Assembly: GCA_037138755.1 (NCBI GenBank)
Contig: JBAXHT010000002.1
Span: 124,001 to 188,000, forward strand
Direction: 5' to 3'
DNA: 64,000 bases
Source: Armatimonadota bacterium
GTDB taxonomy: Bacteria; Armatimonadota; Fimbriimonadia; Fimbriimonadales; Fimbriimonadaceae
Shown: positions 8,428-16,858 of the stretch, piece after piece
Layout of the letters: each line of letters opens with the position of its first letter
Position numbering within the stretch: position 1 is the first letter of the stretch
Notes under the pieces: generated by a model
Told to the model about the DNA's origin: nothing
The model's input: only the letters and a program-made list of their open reading frames with translations
Databases searched by the model: none
Position numbers and translations under genes: made by a program

Positions 8428-8660
8428 GTATCAACCTGTTCCCACTCTTCGGTAAACGGCTCCATGATGTCGCCGAGAATAGTTACCTGATCCTTCATAA
8501 ACCCTGCCTTTGCTCGAGGTTTGTCTTCGCAGACCGAAGGGATAATTGTGACGAGTCGCTTGCCATGCTTAGTCACGGTGACCGGCTCACCACTAGCACT
8601 GACCTCCTCGATGAGTTGAAGAAACTTAGCCTTACACTCTGTTGCGTTCATTGTAATCAT
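8418..8660 (-). CDS. Phd/YefM-family antitoxin partner of the PIN toxin
   Basis: About 80 residues. The N-terminal fold begins with MNATECKAKFLQLIEEVSAS and continues VTVTKHGKRLVTIIP, the Phd/YefM DNA-binding domain; the acidic C-terminal tail (TEEWEQVDTWF) is the usual toxin-neutralising segment. Starts are possible at ATG 8681, 8660 or 8651; I favour 8660 or 8651 because the 8681 ATG lies inside the TGACTAGTCA palindrome that probably is the operator. The complex with toxin should bind this operator and autoregulate the pair. Confidence 0.82.
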   Translation of the reverse strand: MITMNATECKAKFLQLIEEVSASGEPVTVTKHGKRLVTIIPSVCEDKPRAKAGFMKDQVTILGDIMEPFTEEWEQVDTWF

Positions 8661-8670
8661 GTTTCTATTA

Positions 8671-8693
8671 TGACTAGTCATTCTGACTAGTTA
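8671..8693. promoter_or_regulatory. Putative operator repeats of the toxin-antitoxin operon
   Basis: A perfect 10-base palindrome TGACTAGTCA (8671-8680) is followed by a near copy TGACTAGTTA (8684-8693), centres 13 bases apart, immediately upstream of the antitoxin gene. On the minus strand a CATAAT -10-like hexamer abuts the first palindrome. Paired palindromes at this place are typical Phd/antitoxin binding sites. Occupancy is inferred, not shown. Confidence 0.6.
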
Positions 8694-8701
8694 GTTCCAT
8701 A

Positions 8702-9391
8702 CTATCGCAATTTACAAGCCCACTTGATTCCGCCGAGCAGGTGCTGTAGGTAAAGCGGCTCGCTGTAGGCTTCTTTGAAGTGGCCCATCTCGGTGTACCA
8801 GGCCCTTCCCTTCTTGGCCGGATTGCACCAGGTGATCGGGTGGTCTTCGGGTGGGGATTTCTTGTAGGTGGACTCGTCGGCGGAGATGAGGACGTGGACT
8901 TTAGAGCGAGGGTTGGCTTTCCAGTCATACCATTCGTCGGCGCGGCTCCAGGGTGATGGGATGCCTTTCATCGAAGGATGCTTGGGATCCTCGACGGTGA
9001 GCTTGACGGTTTGTCCTCCGGGCGGGTGGCTCTTGAAGTAGGCTCCGACGAGATCGGCGTACCAGGGCCAGTCGTATTCGGTGTCGCTGGCGCTGTGGAT
9101 TCCAACCCAGCCTCCGCCGGATTCTACAAACTGCTGCATCGAGTTTTGCTGATCGGCGTTTAGGATGTCGCCGGTCGTCATTGCGAAAATGATTCCCCGG
9201 TACTGCTTCAAGTTGTCTTTGGTGAAGACCGTCGCGTTTTCAGTGGCGTCGATTTCAAAATTGTTTGCTTTGCCAAGAGTCCGGATAGCTTCGACAGCAG
9301 CGGGAATGGAATCGTGTCGGAAGCCGGTAGTCTTGGAGAAGATAAGAAGTTTCGGGACTGCGGCAGTAGTCAGCAGTACGGCGAGGAGCAT
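8702..9391 (-). CDS. ThuA-like domain protein, secreted
   Basis: 229 residues with a short hydrophobic N-terminus (likely signal peptide) and a complete ThuA-like class I glutamine amidotransferase-type fold: LIFSKTTGFRHDSIPAA at the start, GGGWVGIHSASD in the middle (~97-108) and EWYDWKANPRSKV (~155). ThuA proteins are linked to trehalose and other carbohydrate utilisation in proteobacteria and are often secreted and expanded in Planctomycetes and Armatimonadota-like genomes; the biochemical activity is not settled. It lies upstream of, and co-directional with, the toxin-antitoxin pair, but with the operator between them. Confidence 0.85.
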   Translation of the reverse strand: MLLAVLLTTAAVPKLLIFSKTTGFRHDSIPAAVEAIRTLGKANNFEIDATENATVFTKDNLKQYRGIIFAMTTGDILNADQQNSMQQFVESGGGWVGIHSASDTEYDWPWYADLVGAYFKSHPPGGQTVKLTVEDPKHPSMKGIPSPWSRADEWYDWKANPRSKVHVLISADESTYKKSPPEDHPITWCNPAKKGRAWYTEMGHFKEAYSEPLYLQHLLGGIKWACKLR

Positions 9392-9443
9392 GGGTTTACT
9401 TTACTACAGGTTGACGCTGTAGAGAATATGTCACAGTTATAGC

Positions 9444-10388
9444 TTGCAAAACGCTAACCCGCCTAAGCACGTCTTTGGGATTGTTGTCCTGCTGAATGTG
9501 CTTTGGACGCCGGTGAACTTTATGGTTTCTGCGGCGACAGATCGGGGGTTTTCGGGGGCCGGGGTTGGGCTGGTTCGGTGGACGGCGTTATCGCTGATGA
9601 TGCTGGTCTTGCTCCGCAGCGACTGGTTTCGCAAGGTGACCGGGCACGTCTCGCTTTCAAAATCCGATTGGTGGAAGTGCTTCGGGATCGGATTCTTCCT
9701 CTTTGGCCCTTCGCACATGATGTTCTATCTGTCGATGGGGATGGTGAAGCAGGGGCTTGCTAGTGAATTGGAAGGGACGGTCATCCTTGCCATGGCGCCG
9801 ATTTTCACCGGACTGCTGTCCTATTTCTTCCTTCATGAGCGGCTCCCAGCCAGGCGCGTTGCGGCAATCGCTCTTTCTTGTATCGGCGGATATATTGTTA
9901 CCATCGGGTTTGCGTTTCCGTCACTTTTGGGCCATGCCAAGGGCAACCTCATTTTTGGCCTGGGTGTGGTCACTGAATGCCTCATGGGAGTGATCGCGGC
10001 GCGAATCAGCCGTCGATCAAGCGGCGTGGCCGTTCTGTCGGCTCAGATGCTGGGGGGTGGAGTTTCGTTCTGGGTCATTCCCTTGCTCCTACCGTCAGTA
10101 TTGCCCCTTTCTTTTGGGTCCACTTTTGTTTCCTGGCTGCCGCTTCTTTATCTCATCTTCCTCTCTGGGCTGGTGACGTTTACCATTTGGTATCGGATCG
10201 TCGAATCCGCCCCGCTGACCCAGTTGGTCGTCGGCATCGCTTTACAGCCTCCGCTCGCGGCGTTGATTGGATGGCTGTTTAAAAACGAAATTCCGAAACA
10301 GAATGCGGTGATCGGTGGTTGCGTGATTTTGGTCGCGCTGGCGCTGGGGTTCCTAGGGAAGACGGAGAAGGTTGAGGCAGTCGACTAG
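9444..10388 (+). CDS. EamA/DMT-family transporter
   Basis: 314 residues with about ten hydrophobic helices arranged as two five-helix EamA halves; the internal repeat is seen as ...APIFTGLLSYFFLHERLPARR (first half end, split at ~115-135) and ...QPPLAALIGWLFKNEIP (second half end). DMT carriers export amino acids, metabolites or drugs; substrate unknown. The start is TTG 9444 because no in-frame ATG precedes the first helix. A TTGACG hexamer at 9411 is a possible -35 box but the spacing to an AT-rich -10 is long. The stop overlaps the convergent hydrolase gene by 4 bases. Confidence 0.85.
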   Translation: MQNANPPKHVFGIVVLLNVLWTPVNFMVSAATDRGFSGAGVGLVRWTALSLMMLVLLRSDWFRKVTGHVSLSKSDWWKCFGIGFFLFGPSHMMFYLSMGMVKQGLASELEGTVILAMAPIFTGLLSYFFLHERLPARRVAAIALSCIGGYIVTIGFAFPSLLGHAKGNLIFGLGVVTECLMGVIAARISRRSSGVAVLSAQMLGGGVSFWVIPLLLPSVLPLSFGSTFVSWLPLLYLIFLSGLVTFTIWYRIVESAPLTQLVVGIALQPPLAALIGWLFKNEIPKQNAVIGGCVILVALALGFLGKTEKVEAVD

Positions 10389-12046
10389 CTCCGTGGGGAC
10401 ACGCGTTTGAAGAGAATGTTGCTCGCGCCTTGGGTCGATACTCTCAGGCCAGAAATCCGCCCTTTGCGGTCTCTTGTCGGGATGACCTTTCCAAAAAAGT
10501 AGGAGCTGCCGTGGTACCAGTCGCGCTGAATGGGCATGAGGGTGATATCTTCATTTCGTCGATGTGCGGCGATCAGTTGTCCTTTGACGATACTTAGAGT
10601 GTATTCGTCGCGCAACTCCGGCGAGTAGTAGGTTCCGACAAGTTCTTTCAGGTTTGCTTGGGCCGGTTTGAACGGTTTGAGATTGATTCGGGTTCCGCCG
10701 TATGGAATGTCAAAGAGTTGCCATTTGAAGTTCCCGGACTTGCCAAATGTGAACCTGCTGTGCGTGAAAACAGGGTAGTCGAACTCATCTTCCCCAACCT
10801 GGGGCAGTTCCATCTTGTTGGGATCTCCGTAGGGCTGGAGGTAGAGCTTTCCTTTTTCGGTGGTCAGGTGGACAATGTTGCCAGGGAAGATTTCATAGTC
10901 GCCGACAAACTTGGCTAGGAGTTTTGGGTCGAAGGTTGGCTTCGGTTTTTCGGGCGCAGGCCCGTTAAAGAGGAAGGTGTCGAGAGCACTATACGCCAAG
11001 TCAAGCGGGAAGAACTCGCGCGAGTTGCCGAGCACGACAACAGTCAGTTTCTTCTCTGGAACACGAATGAGATAGGAACGGTACCCCGCATCGCCGCCAC
11101 CGTGGAAGACGACGTTGACCCCTCGGTAGTTTTTGAACTCTTGCCCAAGAGCGTAGCCGAGCTGGGTGCCGTCGGTTAGCTTCATTCGCTCGCTCATGCG
11201 CTGGAATATCCTCTGGTTGCCGACTTTGGGATTCTCGAAGTTCTGCGACCAGCGGACGAGGTCATCGGCGGTGGAGTTGATGCCGGTTGAGCCGACGTTG
11301 ACCGGGCCCAGGAGGCGTTTGTAAAGGACTCCGCCCTGGGTGTAGTAAGAGTAGGCGCGATTCGGGATGATGAGTTCGGGGTCGTCAACGAGCTGGGTAT
11401 TGTTCATGCCAAGCGGAGTGAAGACTCTCTCGTTCAAGAACTCTCGGAGGGGTTTTTTGGCGACTCGCGATACGACTTCGCCGAGGAGGGTGAAGCTGGA
11501 GTTGCCGTACTCGAATTTGGTTCCGGGTTTGAAGTTGAGCTTCTTTTGCTGGACGAGGAGCTTGAGGATTTGACTGTTGTAGGAGACATCCGCCTCGGTG
11601 AAGCCCACCATGGCGTTGAGGGCGTAGAAGTCGCGGAGGCCGCTGGTGTGGGTTGCGAGGTTGCGAAGGGTGATTTTTGTGCCGTAGTTCGGGAGTTCAG
11701 GGAGGTACTTGCGGACGTCGTCGTCCATGTTGAGCTTCCCTCCTTGCTCCAACAGGCAAGCGGCGAAGGCGGTGAACTGTTTGGAGACCGAGGCGATGTG
11801 GAAGATCGATTCTTTCGTGATGGGGATGCCGTACTCGACGTTCGCCATGCCTGCGGTCCGGCGGTAGAGCTCCTTGCCGTCTTGGACGACGAAAATCTCG
11901 ACTCCGGGACCGGTTTTGGAGTCGTACTTGGCGACGATTTGGTCAAGCTTGTCGGTGGGGGCTTGCGACCCGGCGAGGGTAGTAGCCGATGCAAGAACCA
12001 GCAGTGCCGCGCAGTAAGTTTGTTTAGTTGTTTCTCCCCAGAACAT
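10385..12046 (-). CDS. Class C beta-lactamase-like serine hydrolase (periplasmic)
   Basis: 553 residues with a signal peptide (about 1-28). The beta-lactamase class C/DD-peptidase fold shows SVSK (SxxK, ~residue 88), YGNS (YxN, ~180) and an HGGG motif (~315) in place of KTG, as in AmpC-related esterases and peptidases. The ~200-residue C-terminal extension is beta-rich and resembles the lipocalin-like domain common in this group. Likely a peptidase or esterase acting on wall peptides or D-amino acid compounds rather than a true resistance enzyme. It is convergent with the DMT transporter. Confidence 0.88.
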   Translation of the reverse strand: MFWGETTKQTYCAALLVLASATTLAGSQAPTDKLDQIVAKYDSKTGPGVEIFVVQDGKELYRRTAGMANVEYGIPITKESIFHIASVSKQFTAFAACLLEQGGKLNMDDDVRKYLPELPNYGTKITLRNLATHTSGLRDFYALNAMVGFTEADVSYNSQILKLLVQQKKLNFKPGTKFEYGNSSFTLLGEVVSRVAKKPLREFLNERVFTPLGMNNTQLVDDPELIIPNRAYSYYTQGGVLYKRLLGPVNVGSTGINSTADDLVRWSQNFENPKVGNQRIFQRMSERMKLTDGTQLGYALGQEFKNYRGVNVVFHGGGDAGYRSYLIRVPEKKLTVVVLGNSREFFPLDLAYSALDTFLFNGPAPEKPKPTFDPKLLAKFVGDYEIFPGNIVHLTTEKGKLYLQPYGDPNKMELPQVGEDEFDYPVFTHSRFTFGKSGNFKWQLFDIPYGGTRINLKPFKPAQANLKELVGTYYSPELRDEYTLSIVKGQLIAAHRRNEDITLMPIQRDWYHGSSYFFGKVIPTRDRKGRISGLRVSTQGASNILFKRVSPRS

Positions 12047-12124
12047 GGAGAGAGCTTACGAACTCCGCCTGCCGGCGGTTCAGATCAAGGCGAGAATGCG
12101 CCGTAGTGCCCAGCGATCGGCAGT

Positions 12125-12433
12125 TCAGCGCACGAAGTGGACTTTGGGGTCGCTCATGTTGTCTAGGAGCATCAGTGCCGTGACGGGCATGGGGCGCTCT
12201 TTGGCTACTTCGCGGGCTTCGTCGAAAGAAAGCTGCATGATGGTGAGGCCGTCGAGGTCGATGAACTCGCCGAAGTTCACGGCTCCGCCTTGAGAGCTGA
12301 AGCAGGCCAAACCGTGGACGCCCTGGTGGCAATAGCAGCCGTAGCGTTTGGTGGGCGAGTGGTGCAACACGTAAACGCTGTCGGGGAACTCGGTGTCGAG
12401 TCCTAGCAGGGGCATGACGAGTGTTTGGGACAT
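12125..12433 (-). CDS. Conserved-looking small protein of unknown function
   Basis: 102 residues, no signal peptide or membrane segment. It contains a Cys/His-containing stretch (YGCYCHQGVHGLACF, ~31-45) and a C-terminal alpha/beta segment with SFDEAREVAKERPMP. The layout is vaguely like small SseB/DUF3110-type alpha-beta domains, but I do not claim membership. It lies 78 bases upstream of the class C hydrolase gene on the same strand. Codon use is like that of the neighbours and the antisense frames look poor, which supports it as real. Confidence 0.5.
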   Translation of the reverse strand: MSQTLVMPLLGLDTEFPDSVYVLHHSPTKRYGCYCHQGVHGLACFSSQGGAVNFGEFIDLDGLTIMQLSFDEAREVAKERPMPVTALMLLDNMSDPKVHFVR

Positions 12434-12559
12434 CTTTTTTGAAACCTCTTGTATGGTTGTTATCGGTAGGTTAAGCCTCGTCTTTAGAGATTCTCTGGTA
12501 GTTGTGCTGGGGAACAGTTTTGGGGCAGGTTCTGCCGTAAACTTGACGGCTTGGAATCA

Positions 12560-13717
12560 ATGGTTCGGATTGGGGAACGAGAGGCGGTTTCGACCCGGCT
12601 GGGTTTTTTGATTCTTGGTCTGGCTGCGTCGACGTGGGCACCGCTGGTTCCGCTGGTGAAAGCTCGGCTGGGCTTGAGCGATTCTGTGCTGGGTGTTTTG
12701 ATTCTTTTGATCGGAATCGGGTCGGTGTTGACGATGCCCTTCGCGGGTTCTTTGGCGCATCGGTACGGGTGTCGCCGGGTTCTAATTGTGTCCTGTTTGG
12801 TGTTGTTGCTGAGCGTTCCACTGATTCCGCTTTCGCCGTCCTTGTGGGCTTTGGGAGTCGTCTTGACGGTGTACGGAGGCGTGTTGGGATCGTTGGATGT
12901 CGTCATTAACCTGCACGGAGTTCAGGTGGAGAAGACCTTGGGGCGACCTCTAATGTCCGGGTTTCATGGGTTTTATAGCCTGGGTGGGATCATTGGTGCG
13001 GGGGCGGCGACGTTGTCGTTGTCCGCGGGCGCGTCTTCGTTTGGAGCTACTTTGGTGGCTTTTGTTGGCGGGCTTTGTGTTTTGGCGTATGCGATTCCTG
13101 GATTCTTGTCGGACGCGGGGGAGGGGGATCGGCTGGTGTTTCAGGTTCCTCGGGGAGTGGTCTTAGTGATTGGGATTTTGGCGGGGACGGTGTTTTGCGC
13201 GGAGGGGTCGGTGACGGATTGGAGCGCGTTGTTGCTGACTCGCGAGTATCTGCTTTCGGCCGGAGCGGCGGGGTTTGGGTATGTGGGGTTTGCGTTTTGT
13301 ATGACACTGGGTCGGTTGACGGGGGACAGAATTGTAGCTTCGTTAGGGCCACTGCGGGTGCTACTTGTTGGTGGGTTGATTTGTGTGTTGGGGTTCTGGA
13401 TGGCGGGGCTTGGGAGACTTCCCTTTCTTGGCTTGGTCGGGTTCGGGCTCGTGGGGTTGGGAGCTTCTAACATTGTTCCGGTTCTGTTTTCTGCGGTCGG
13501 GCGTCAGCATGCGATGCCGGCTCCGGTGGCGTTGTCGATCGTCACGATCATGGGTTATGCGGGATTTTTGCTTGGTCCGGCGGCGATTGGATCGGCGTCT
13601 CAGCATTTGGGGATTCGGGTTGCTATGGGGTTGATTGGAGTGGCGGTGTTGCTTGTTCCACTGTTTTCTAAGTGGATAGTTGGTCAGACCTCAGATTCCG
13701 GTATGGTATCATCTTAG
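12560..13717 (+). CDS. Major facilitator superfamily transporter
   Basis: 385 residues, about twelve hydrophobic helices. The loop between helices 2 and 3 carries the MFS signature-like GSLAHRYGCRRVL (~65-77). The overall pattern (first helix with ASTWAPLVPLVKARLGLSD, and a weakly conserved centre) resembles the YbjJ-type sugar/drug MFS carriers. Substrate unknown. ATG 12560 was preferred over TTG 12551. The gene is strikingly G/T-rich. Its last codons appear to contain the -10 element of the following tRNA gene, whose mature 5' end is 7 bases after the stop. Confidence 0.85.
   Translation: MVRIGEREAVSTRLGFLILGLAASTWAPLVPLVKARLGLSDSVLGVLILLIGIGSVLTMPFAGSLAHRYGCRRVLIVSCLVLLLSVPLIPLSPSLWALGVVLTVYGGVLGSLDVVINLHGVQVEKTLGRPLMSGFHGFYSLGGIIGAGAATLSLSAGASSFGATLVAFVGGLCVLAYAIPGFLSDAGEGDRLVFQVPRGVVLVIGILAGTVFCAEGSVTDWSALLLTREYLLSAGAAGFGYVGFAFCMTLGRLTGDRIVASLGPLRVLLVGGLICVLGFWMAGLGRLPFLGLVGFGLVGLGASNIVPVLFSAVGRQHAMPAPVALSIVTIMGYAGFLLGPAAIGSASQHLGIRVAMGLIGVAVLLVPLFSKWIVGQTSDSGMVSS
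13704..13712 (+). promoter_or_regulatory. Extended -10 promoter for tRNA-Arg
   Basis: TGGTATCAT: a TGn extension directly joined to TATCAT (5 of 6 matches to TATAAT). It lies inside the last codons of the MFS transporter gene and predicts a start near 13719, six bases before the mature tRNA. No good -35 is visible, which is compatible with extended -10 promoters. Confidence 0.5.
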
Positions 13718-13724
13718 TCCGCGC

Positions 13725-13800
13725 CCGGACGTAGCTCAATGGATAGAGCATCAGTCTTCGGAACTGAGGGTTGGGGGTTCGAATCCCTTCGTCCGGGCCA
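13725..13800 (+). tRNA. tRNA-Arg (anticodon TCG)
   Basis: 76 bases forming a full cloverleaf: acceptor CCGGACG/CGTCCGG, T8 A9, D stem GCTC/GAGC, anticodon stem TCAGT/ACTGA with loop CTTCGGA (anticodon TCG, reading CGA and probably CGG), T arm with TTCGAAT loop closed by GGGGG/CCCTT (two G-T pairs), discriminator G and an encoded CCA. It lies between an MFS gene and a convergent DUF6941 gene. Confidence 0.95.
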
Positions 13801-13837
13801 ATTCTTTTGGAAGCCTCCAGGCGTCCGTAGTCTTCCG

Positions 13838-14224
13838 TCAGCTAACTTCTAAGCGGAGTTGTCCCAGTACTTGGTCATTCCAGACCATGTCGAAGCGGTA
13901 GGTGCCGCGTTTCTCGATCTCCTTTCTGACCTCGATTGTCTCGGCCATGTAGAGGTAACTGGGGGAGAGGTCGGGGCGGCGTTTGAACTGGCCGATGAGG
14001 TGGTCTTCGAAGAAGATGTTGCCGTCTTCGTCGACAAATCTGAGGGAGAAATGGTGCTCGCCGGCTTCGTGAGGTTCGGCTTCGATTTCGAGGGCGAGCC
14101 AGAATGGGGCAAGGCGGGCGGGGAGGGTTTCGGTGGTGATTCCTCGGAAGATTCCGCAGAGGATGGGGGAGCCGTTGGCTTGTTGCGTGGCGTACTCGCA
14201 CATCACCATGAAATTGACTTTCAT
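13838..14224 (-). CDS. DUF6941-family protein
   Basis: 128 residues, no membrane segment. The opening MKVNFMVMCEYATQQ..GSPILCGIFRGI (interrupted here) and the beta-sandwich-like middle (LRFVDEDGNIFFED) match the DUF6941 family, whose members recur as short orphan proteins with an N-terminal 'viCD-A-...-gKl-i-G-F' pattern. Function unknown. Its start overlaps the stop of the ACT-domain gene by 4 bases, so it is the last gene of the metX-ACT transcription unit on the minus strand. Confidence 0.72.
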   Translation of the reverse strand: MKVNFMVMCEYATQQANGSPILCGIFRGITTETLPARLAPFWLALEIEAEPHEAGEHHFSLRFVDEDGNIFFEDHLIGQFKRRPDLSPSYLYMAETIEVRKEIEKRGTYRFDMVWNDQVLGQLRLEVS

Positions 14225-14556
14225 TCTTCGATGACTCCAAGCCCCGCCGATCTCAAGGCTTCGACGGCTTTTTGTAAGTTTGAAGTCTTCACGAAAACGA
14301 AATCTGTGTGGTAGGCAGAAAGGGTCATGATTGGCACTTCGGCATCCGCGAGCGGTTCTAAGATTTGGAGCAAAATTCCAACTTCATCGAATCCAAACTC
14401 ACCGTCTATACGGAAGCTCCTCCAGTTCCCGTAGTCGCGCTTCTCAACAATGCTCCAGCCATCCCCGCCGTTTATCACTGCAAAATAGCTCTGGTCTTCT
14501 GGAGGTGCATCGGATCGCCAGAACATGAAGCGGTCTTTGGAGAGGATGAGGTTCAC
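14221..14556 (-). CDS. ACT-domain protein (amino-acid-binding regulatory type)
   Basis: 111 residues. The second half, GFDEVGILLQILEPLADAEV followed by IMTLSAYHTDFVFVK and a helix KAVEALRSAGL, is the ACT_7-type/aspartokinase-like ACT pattern found in stand-alone ACT proteins. Such domains bind amino acids and act as allosteric sensors. It lies directly downstream of metX with a 4-base overlap, so a role in sensing an amino acid of the aspartate/methionine pathway is a reasonable inference, not shown. Confidence 0.75.
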   Translation of the reverse strand: MNLILSKDRFMFWRSDAPPEDQSYFAVINGGDGWSIVEKRDYGNWRSFRIDGEFGFDEVGILLQILEPLADAEVPIMTLSAYHTDFVFVKTSNLQKAVEALRSAGLGVIEE

Positions 14557-15632
14557 GATTGAAGGAACTCGATGATGAGTTTAGCTTGGTGCTCGCCGTC
14601 GAGGAGGAAGGCGTCGTGGCCGTAGGGGAGGTCGATTTCGTGCCTGGTGACGTTTTTGTTCGCGGCTTTGAGTTGGGATTCTAGGGCGACCGATTGGGAA
14701 GTTGGATAGATCCAGTCGCTGGTGTACGAGATGACGAGGTAGTCGGCTTCGGCTCGCTCGGCGTTTTGGAATTCGTAGTAGTCGATGGCGCGGGTGAGGT
14801 GGAGGAGGGAGTTAGCGTCGAAGCGCTTGGTGAACTTGTCGCCTTGGTAGCTGAGGTAGCTTTCGACCTCGAACTCGACGCCGAAGTTCATGTCGGGCTT
14901 CTCTTTGCCTTGCAGTCTCCTTCCGAACTTTGCTTGGAATGCTTCTTGGCTGAGGAAGCTGAGGTGGCCGAGCATGCGGGCAACACTCAGGCCGTTGCTG
15001 GGTGGCTTCTTCTCGTAGTAGTCGCCGTCATTAAAGTTCGGGTCCCGAAGGATTGCTTGTCGTCCGGCTTCGTTGAATCCAATCTGCATTGCGCTGTGAG
15101 CACCGCAAGTGGCAGTGAGGACACATTTTCGGACTCGGTTCGGAAACCGAACTGTCCATTCGAGTGCTTGCATGCCGCCCATGGAGCCACCGGCTACGGC
15201 CAAGAGCTGCTGGATGCCCAGATAATCTAGCAGGCGAGCTTGAACTTCGACCATGTCGCCGACGGTGATCATCGGAAACTGGGAGCCATAGAAGTAGTTG
15301 TCTGGTCCCGTTGAAGAAGGTCCGGTCGTGCCTTGGCATCCGCCGAGGGCGTTGGAGCAGATGACGAAGTAGCGATCGGTGTCGAACGCTTTTCCGGGGC
15401 CGACGAGGCGATCCCACCAACCGATTGCGTGGGCGTCGCCGCTGAGTGCGTGAAAGAGGAAGATGGCATTGGACTTCTCGTTGTTCAGCGTTCCCCAGGT
15501 TTCATATGCGACGGTTACTGATTCCAGCCGCTTACCGCACTCACAGTCAAGGGCTCCAACTTCAACATATTTGCGCTCGTCAACCACGGACGCGGTGCGT
15601 TCGTTCTCTTGAAACAGGGCAGGGTCGATCAT
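14553..15632 (-). CDS. metX: Homoserine O-acetyltransferase (or O-succinyltransferase), MetX type
   Basis: 359 residues, alpha/beta hydrolase fold. Nucleophile elbow GGSMGGMQ (~150), acidic residue in YTSDWIYPTS (~305) and His in LPYGHDAFLLD (~340) form the triad; the oxyanion region LFHALSGDAHA (~60) is typical of MetX. It activates homoserine for methionine synthesis. The choice of acetyl versus succinyl donor cannot be made by eye with certainty. Start ATG overlaps the stop of the PilT-like gene upstream by 4 bases, so no independent leader or riboswitch can precede it. ACT-domain and DUF6941 genes follow. Confidence 0.92.
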   Translation of the reverse strand: MIDPALFQENERTASVVDERKYVEVGALDCECGKRLESVTVAYETWGTLNNEKSNAIFLFHALSGDAHAIGWWDRLVGPGKAFDTDRYFVICSNALGGCQGTTGPSSTGPDNYFYGSQFPMITVGDMVEVQARLLDYLGIQQLLAVAGGSMGGMQALEWTVRFPNRVRKCVLTATCGAHSAMQIGFNEAGRQAILRDPNFNDGDYYEKKPPSNGLSVARMLGHLSFLSQEAFQAKFGRRLQGKEKPDMNFGVEFEVESYLSYQGDKFTKRFDANSLLHLTRAIDYYEFQNAERAEADYLVISYTSDWIYPTSQSVALESQLKAANKNVTRHEIDLPYGHDAFLLDGEHQAKLIIEFLQS

Positions 15633-16858
15633 TTCGACTGGTATCCGGGTCTAAACTGTGCGCCGCGGATAGGAGGTGTTGGCGACGCTGCAGGCGCTGT
15701 TGGAGGTGTCTGAGTCGATTCGGCAGAGGTCGTTTGAATCGGAGTGACCGCAGGAGCGGACTGGATTGGAGTCGGAGTGCTCGGCGACGCGCTCTTTCCG
15801 AGATTGACCAGTCGCTCGAACTCACCGGGATCTTTGGCGCGAGCCTTTGCGTCTTCGTGGGCGACGACGCCCATGTCGACGAGCTTAGCCATGCATTGAT
15901 CCAGGGATTGCATCTTGGCGCGGCTTCCCGTTTGAATCAGGGAGCTGATTTGGAATGTCTTGTTTTCGCGGATGAGGTTGCGTACGGCTCCAGTGGCAAC
16001 GAGGGTCTCGTAGGCGGCAACTCGTCCGCGCCCATCTTTTCGGCGTAGCAGGGTTTGCGAAATGACTCCGACTAGGTTGACGGAGAGCTGCATTCTCACC
16101 TGTTGCTGTTGGTGAGTTGGAAAGACGTCAACGATTCGGTCGACGGTTTGCACGGCATCAACGGTATGCAACGTGCCAAACACGAGGTGCCCGGTTTCAG
16201 CGGCCGTAATCGCAAGGTGGATCGTTTCAAGGTCTCGCATTTCGCCGACAAGAATCACGTCAGGGTCTTGGCGCAGGACGTACTTGAGGGCGTTTGCGAA
16301 TGAGTCCGTATCGACGCCAAGCTCACGTTGGTTAATCAAAGCGTGTTGGTCCGAGTGAACGAACTCGATCGGGTCCTCGACCGTCATGATGTGAACCGGC
16401 TGAGTGCGGTTCACACGGTCAATCATTGCGGCTAACGACGTGGACTTTCCGGAGCCGGCAGGGCCGGTGACCAATACAAGACCACGAGGGCGATTGATAA
16501 AGTCATAACAAGCGGCCGGGAGTTGGAGATCCTCCATTGTCTGGATCTCGTAGGGGATGACGCGGAAGGCGGCCTGAGTGAACCCTCGCTGCTGGTAGAC
16601 GTTGCCCCGGAAACGGGAGACGCCCTTGATTTCGACAGCAAAGTCAAGCTCAAGCTCCTCTTCGTAGTAGGTCACCTGATCCTCGCGGAGCATTTTGAAG
16701 AGCTCGACACGGAACTCGCGATTGTGGAAAGGGTCCGCTTCGACGAGTTGCAGGTCTCCGTTGACGCGGATGTAAACGTGGCCAGAGTCGGTTTTGAAGT
16801 GGACGTCGGAGCCGCCGACCTCGACGCAGCGCCTTAGGTAGAACTCTATGGACTGCAT
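15629..16858 (-). CDS. PilT-family twitching motility ATPase with Pro/Thr-rich tail (paralogue 1)
   Basis: 409 residues. PilT core: N-terminal PAS-like domain beginning near SDVHFKTDSGHVY, Walker A GPAGSGKST (~133-141), Asp box, Walker B VILVGEMRD (~200) and the HLVFGTLHT histidine box (~222). The ~65 C-terminal residues are a disordered Pro/Thr/Ser-rich tail not seen in the other two copies. PilT ATPases power type IV pilus retraction. It overlaps its upstream paralogue by 1 base and metX downstream by 4 bases. More like PilU/accessory PilT than the main retraction motor, but that is inference. Confidence 0.9.
   Translation of the reverse strand: MQSIEFYLRRCVEVGGSDVHFKTDSGHVYIRVNGDLQLVEADPFHNREFRVELFKMLREDQVTYYEEELELDFAVEIKGVSRFRGNVYQQRGFTQAAFRVIPYEIQTMEDLQLPAACYDFINRPRGLVLVTGPAGSGKSTSLAAMIDRVNRTQPVHIMTVEDPIEFVHSDQHALINQRELGVDTDSFANALKYVLRQDPDVILVGEMRDLETIHLAITAAETGHLVFGTLHTVDAVQTVDRIVDVFPTHQQQQVRMQLSVNLVGVISQTLLRRKDGRGRVAAYETLVATGAVRNLIRENKTFQISSLIQTGSRAKMQSLDQCMAKLVDMGVVAHEDAKARAKDPGEFERLVNLGKSASPSTPTPIQSAPAVTPIQTTSAESTQTPPTAPAASPTPPIRGAQFRPGYQSK

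Noticed and set aside
11434-11994. A Ser/Pro-rich frame within the class C hydrolase gene
   Set aside because: Biased composition and no domain; lies in another frame of a gene with intact motifs.
15632-15640. SAM riboswitch before metX
   Set aside because: metX overlaps the upstream gene; no leader exists.
15446-16048. Plus-strand frame opposite metX and pilT
   Set aside because: Arg/Cys/Ser-rich antisense shadow without any domain.
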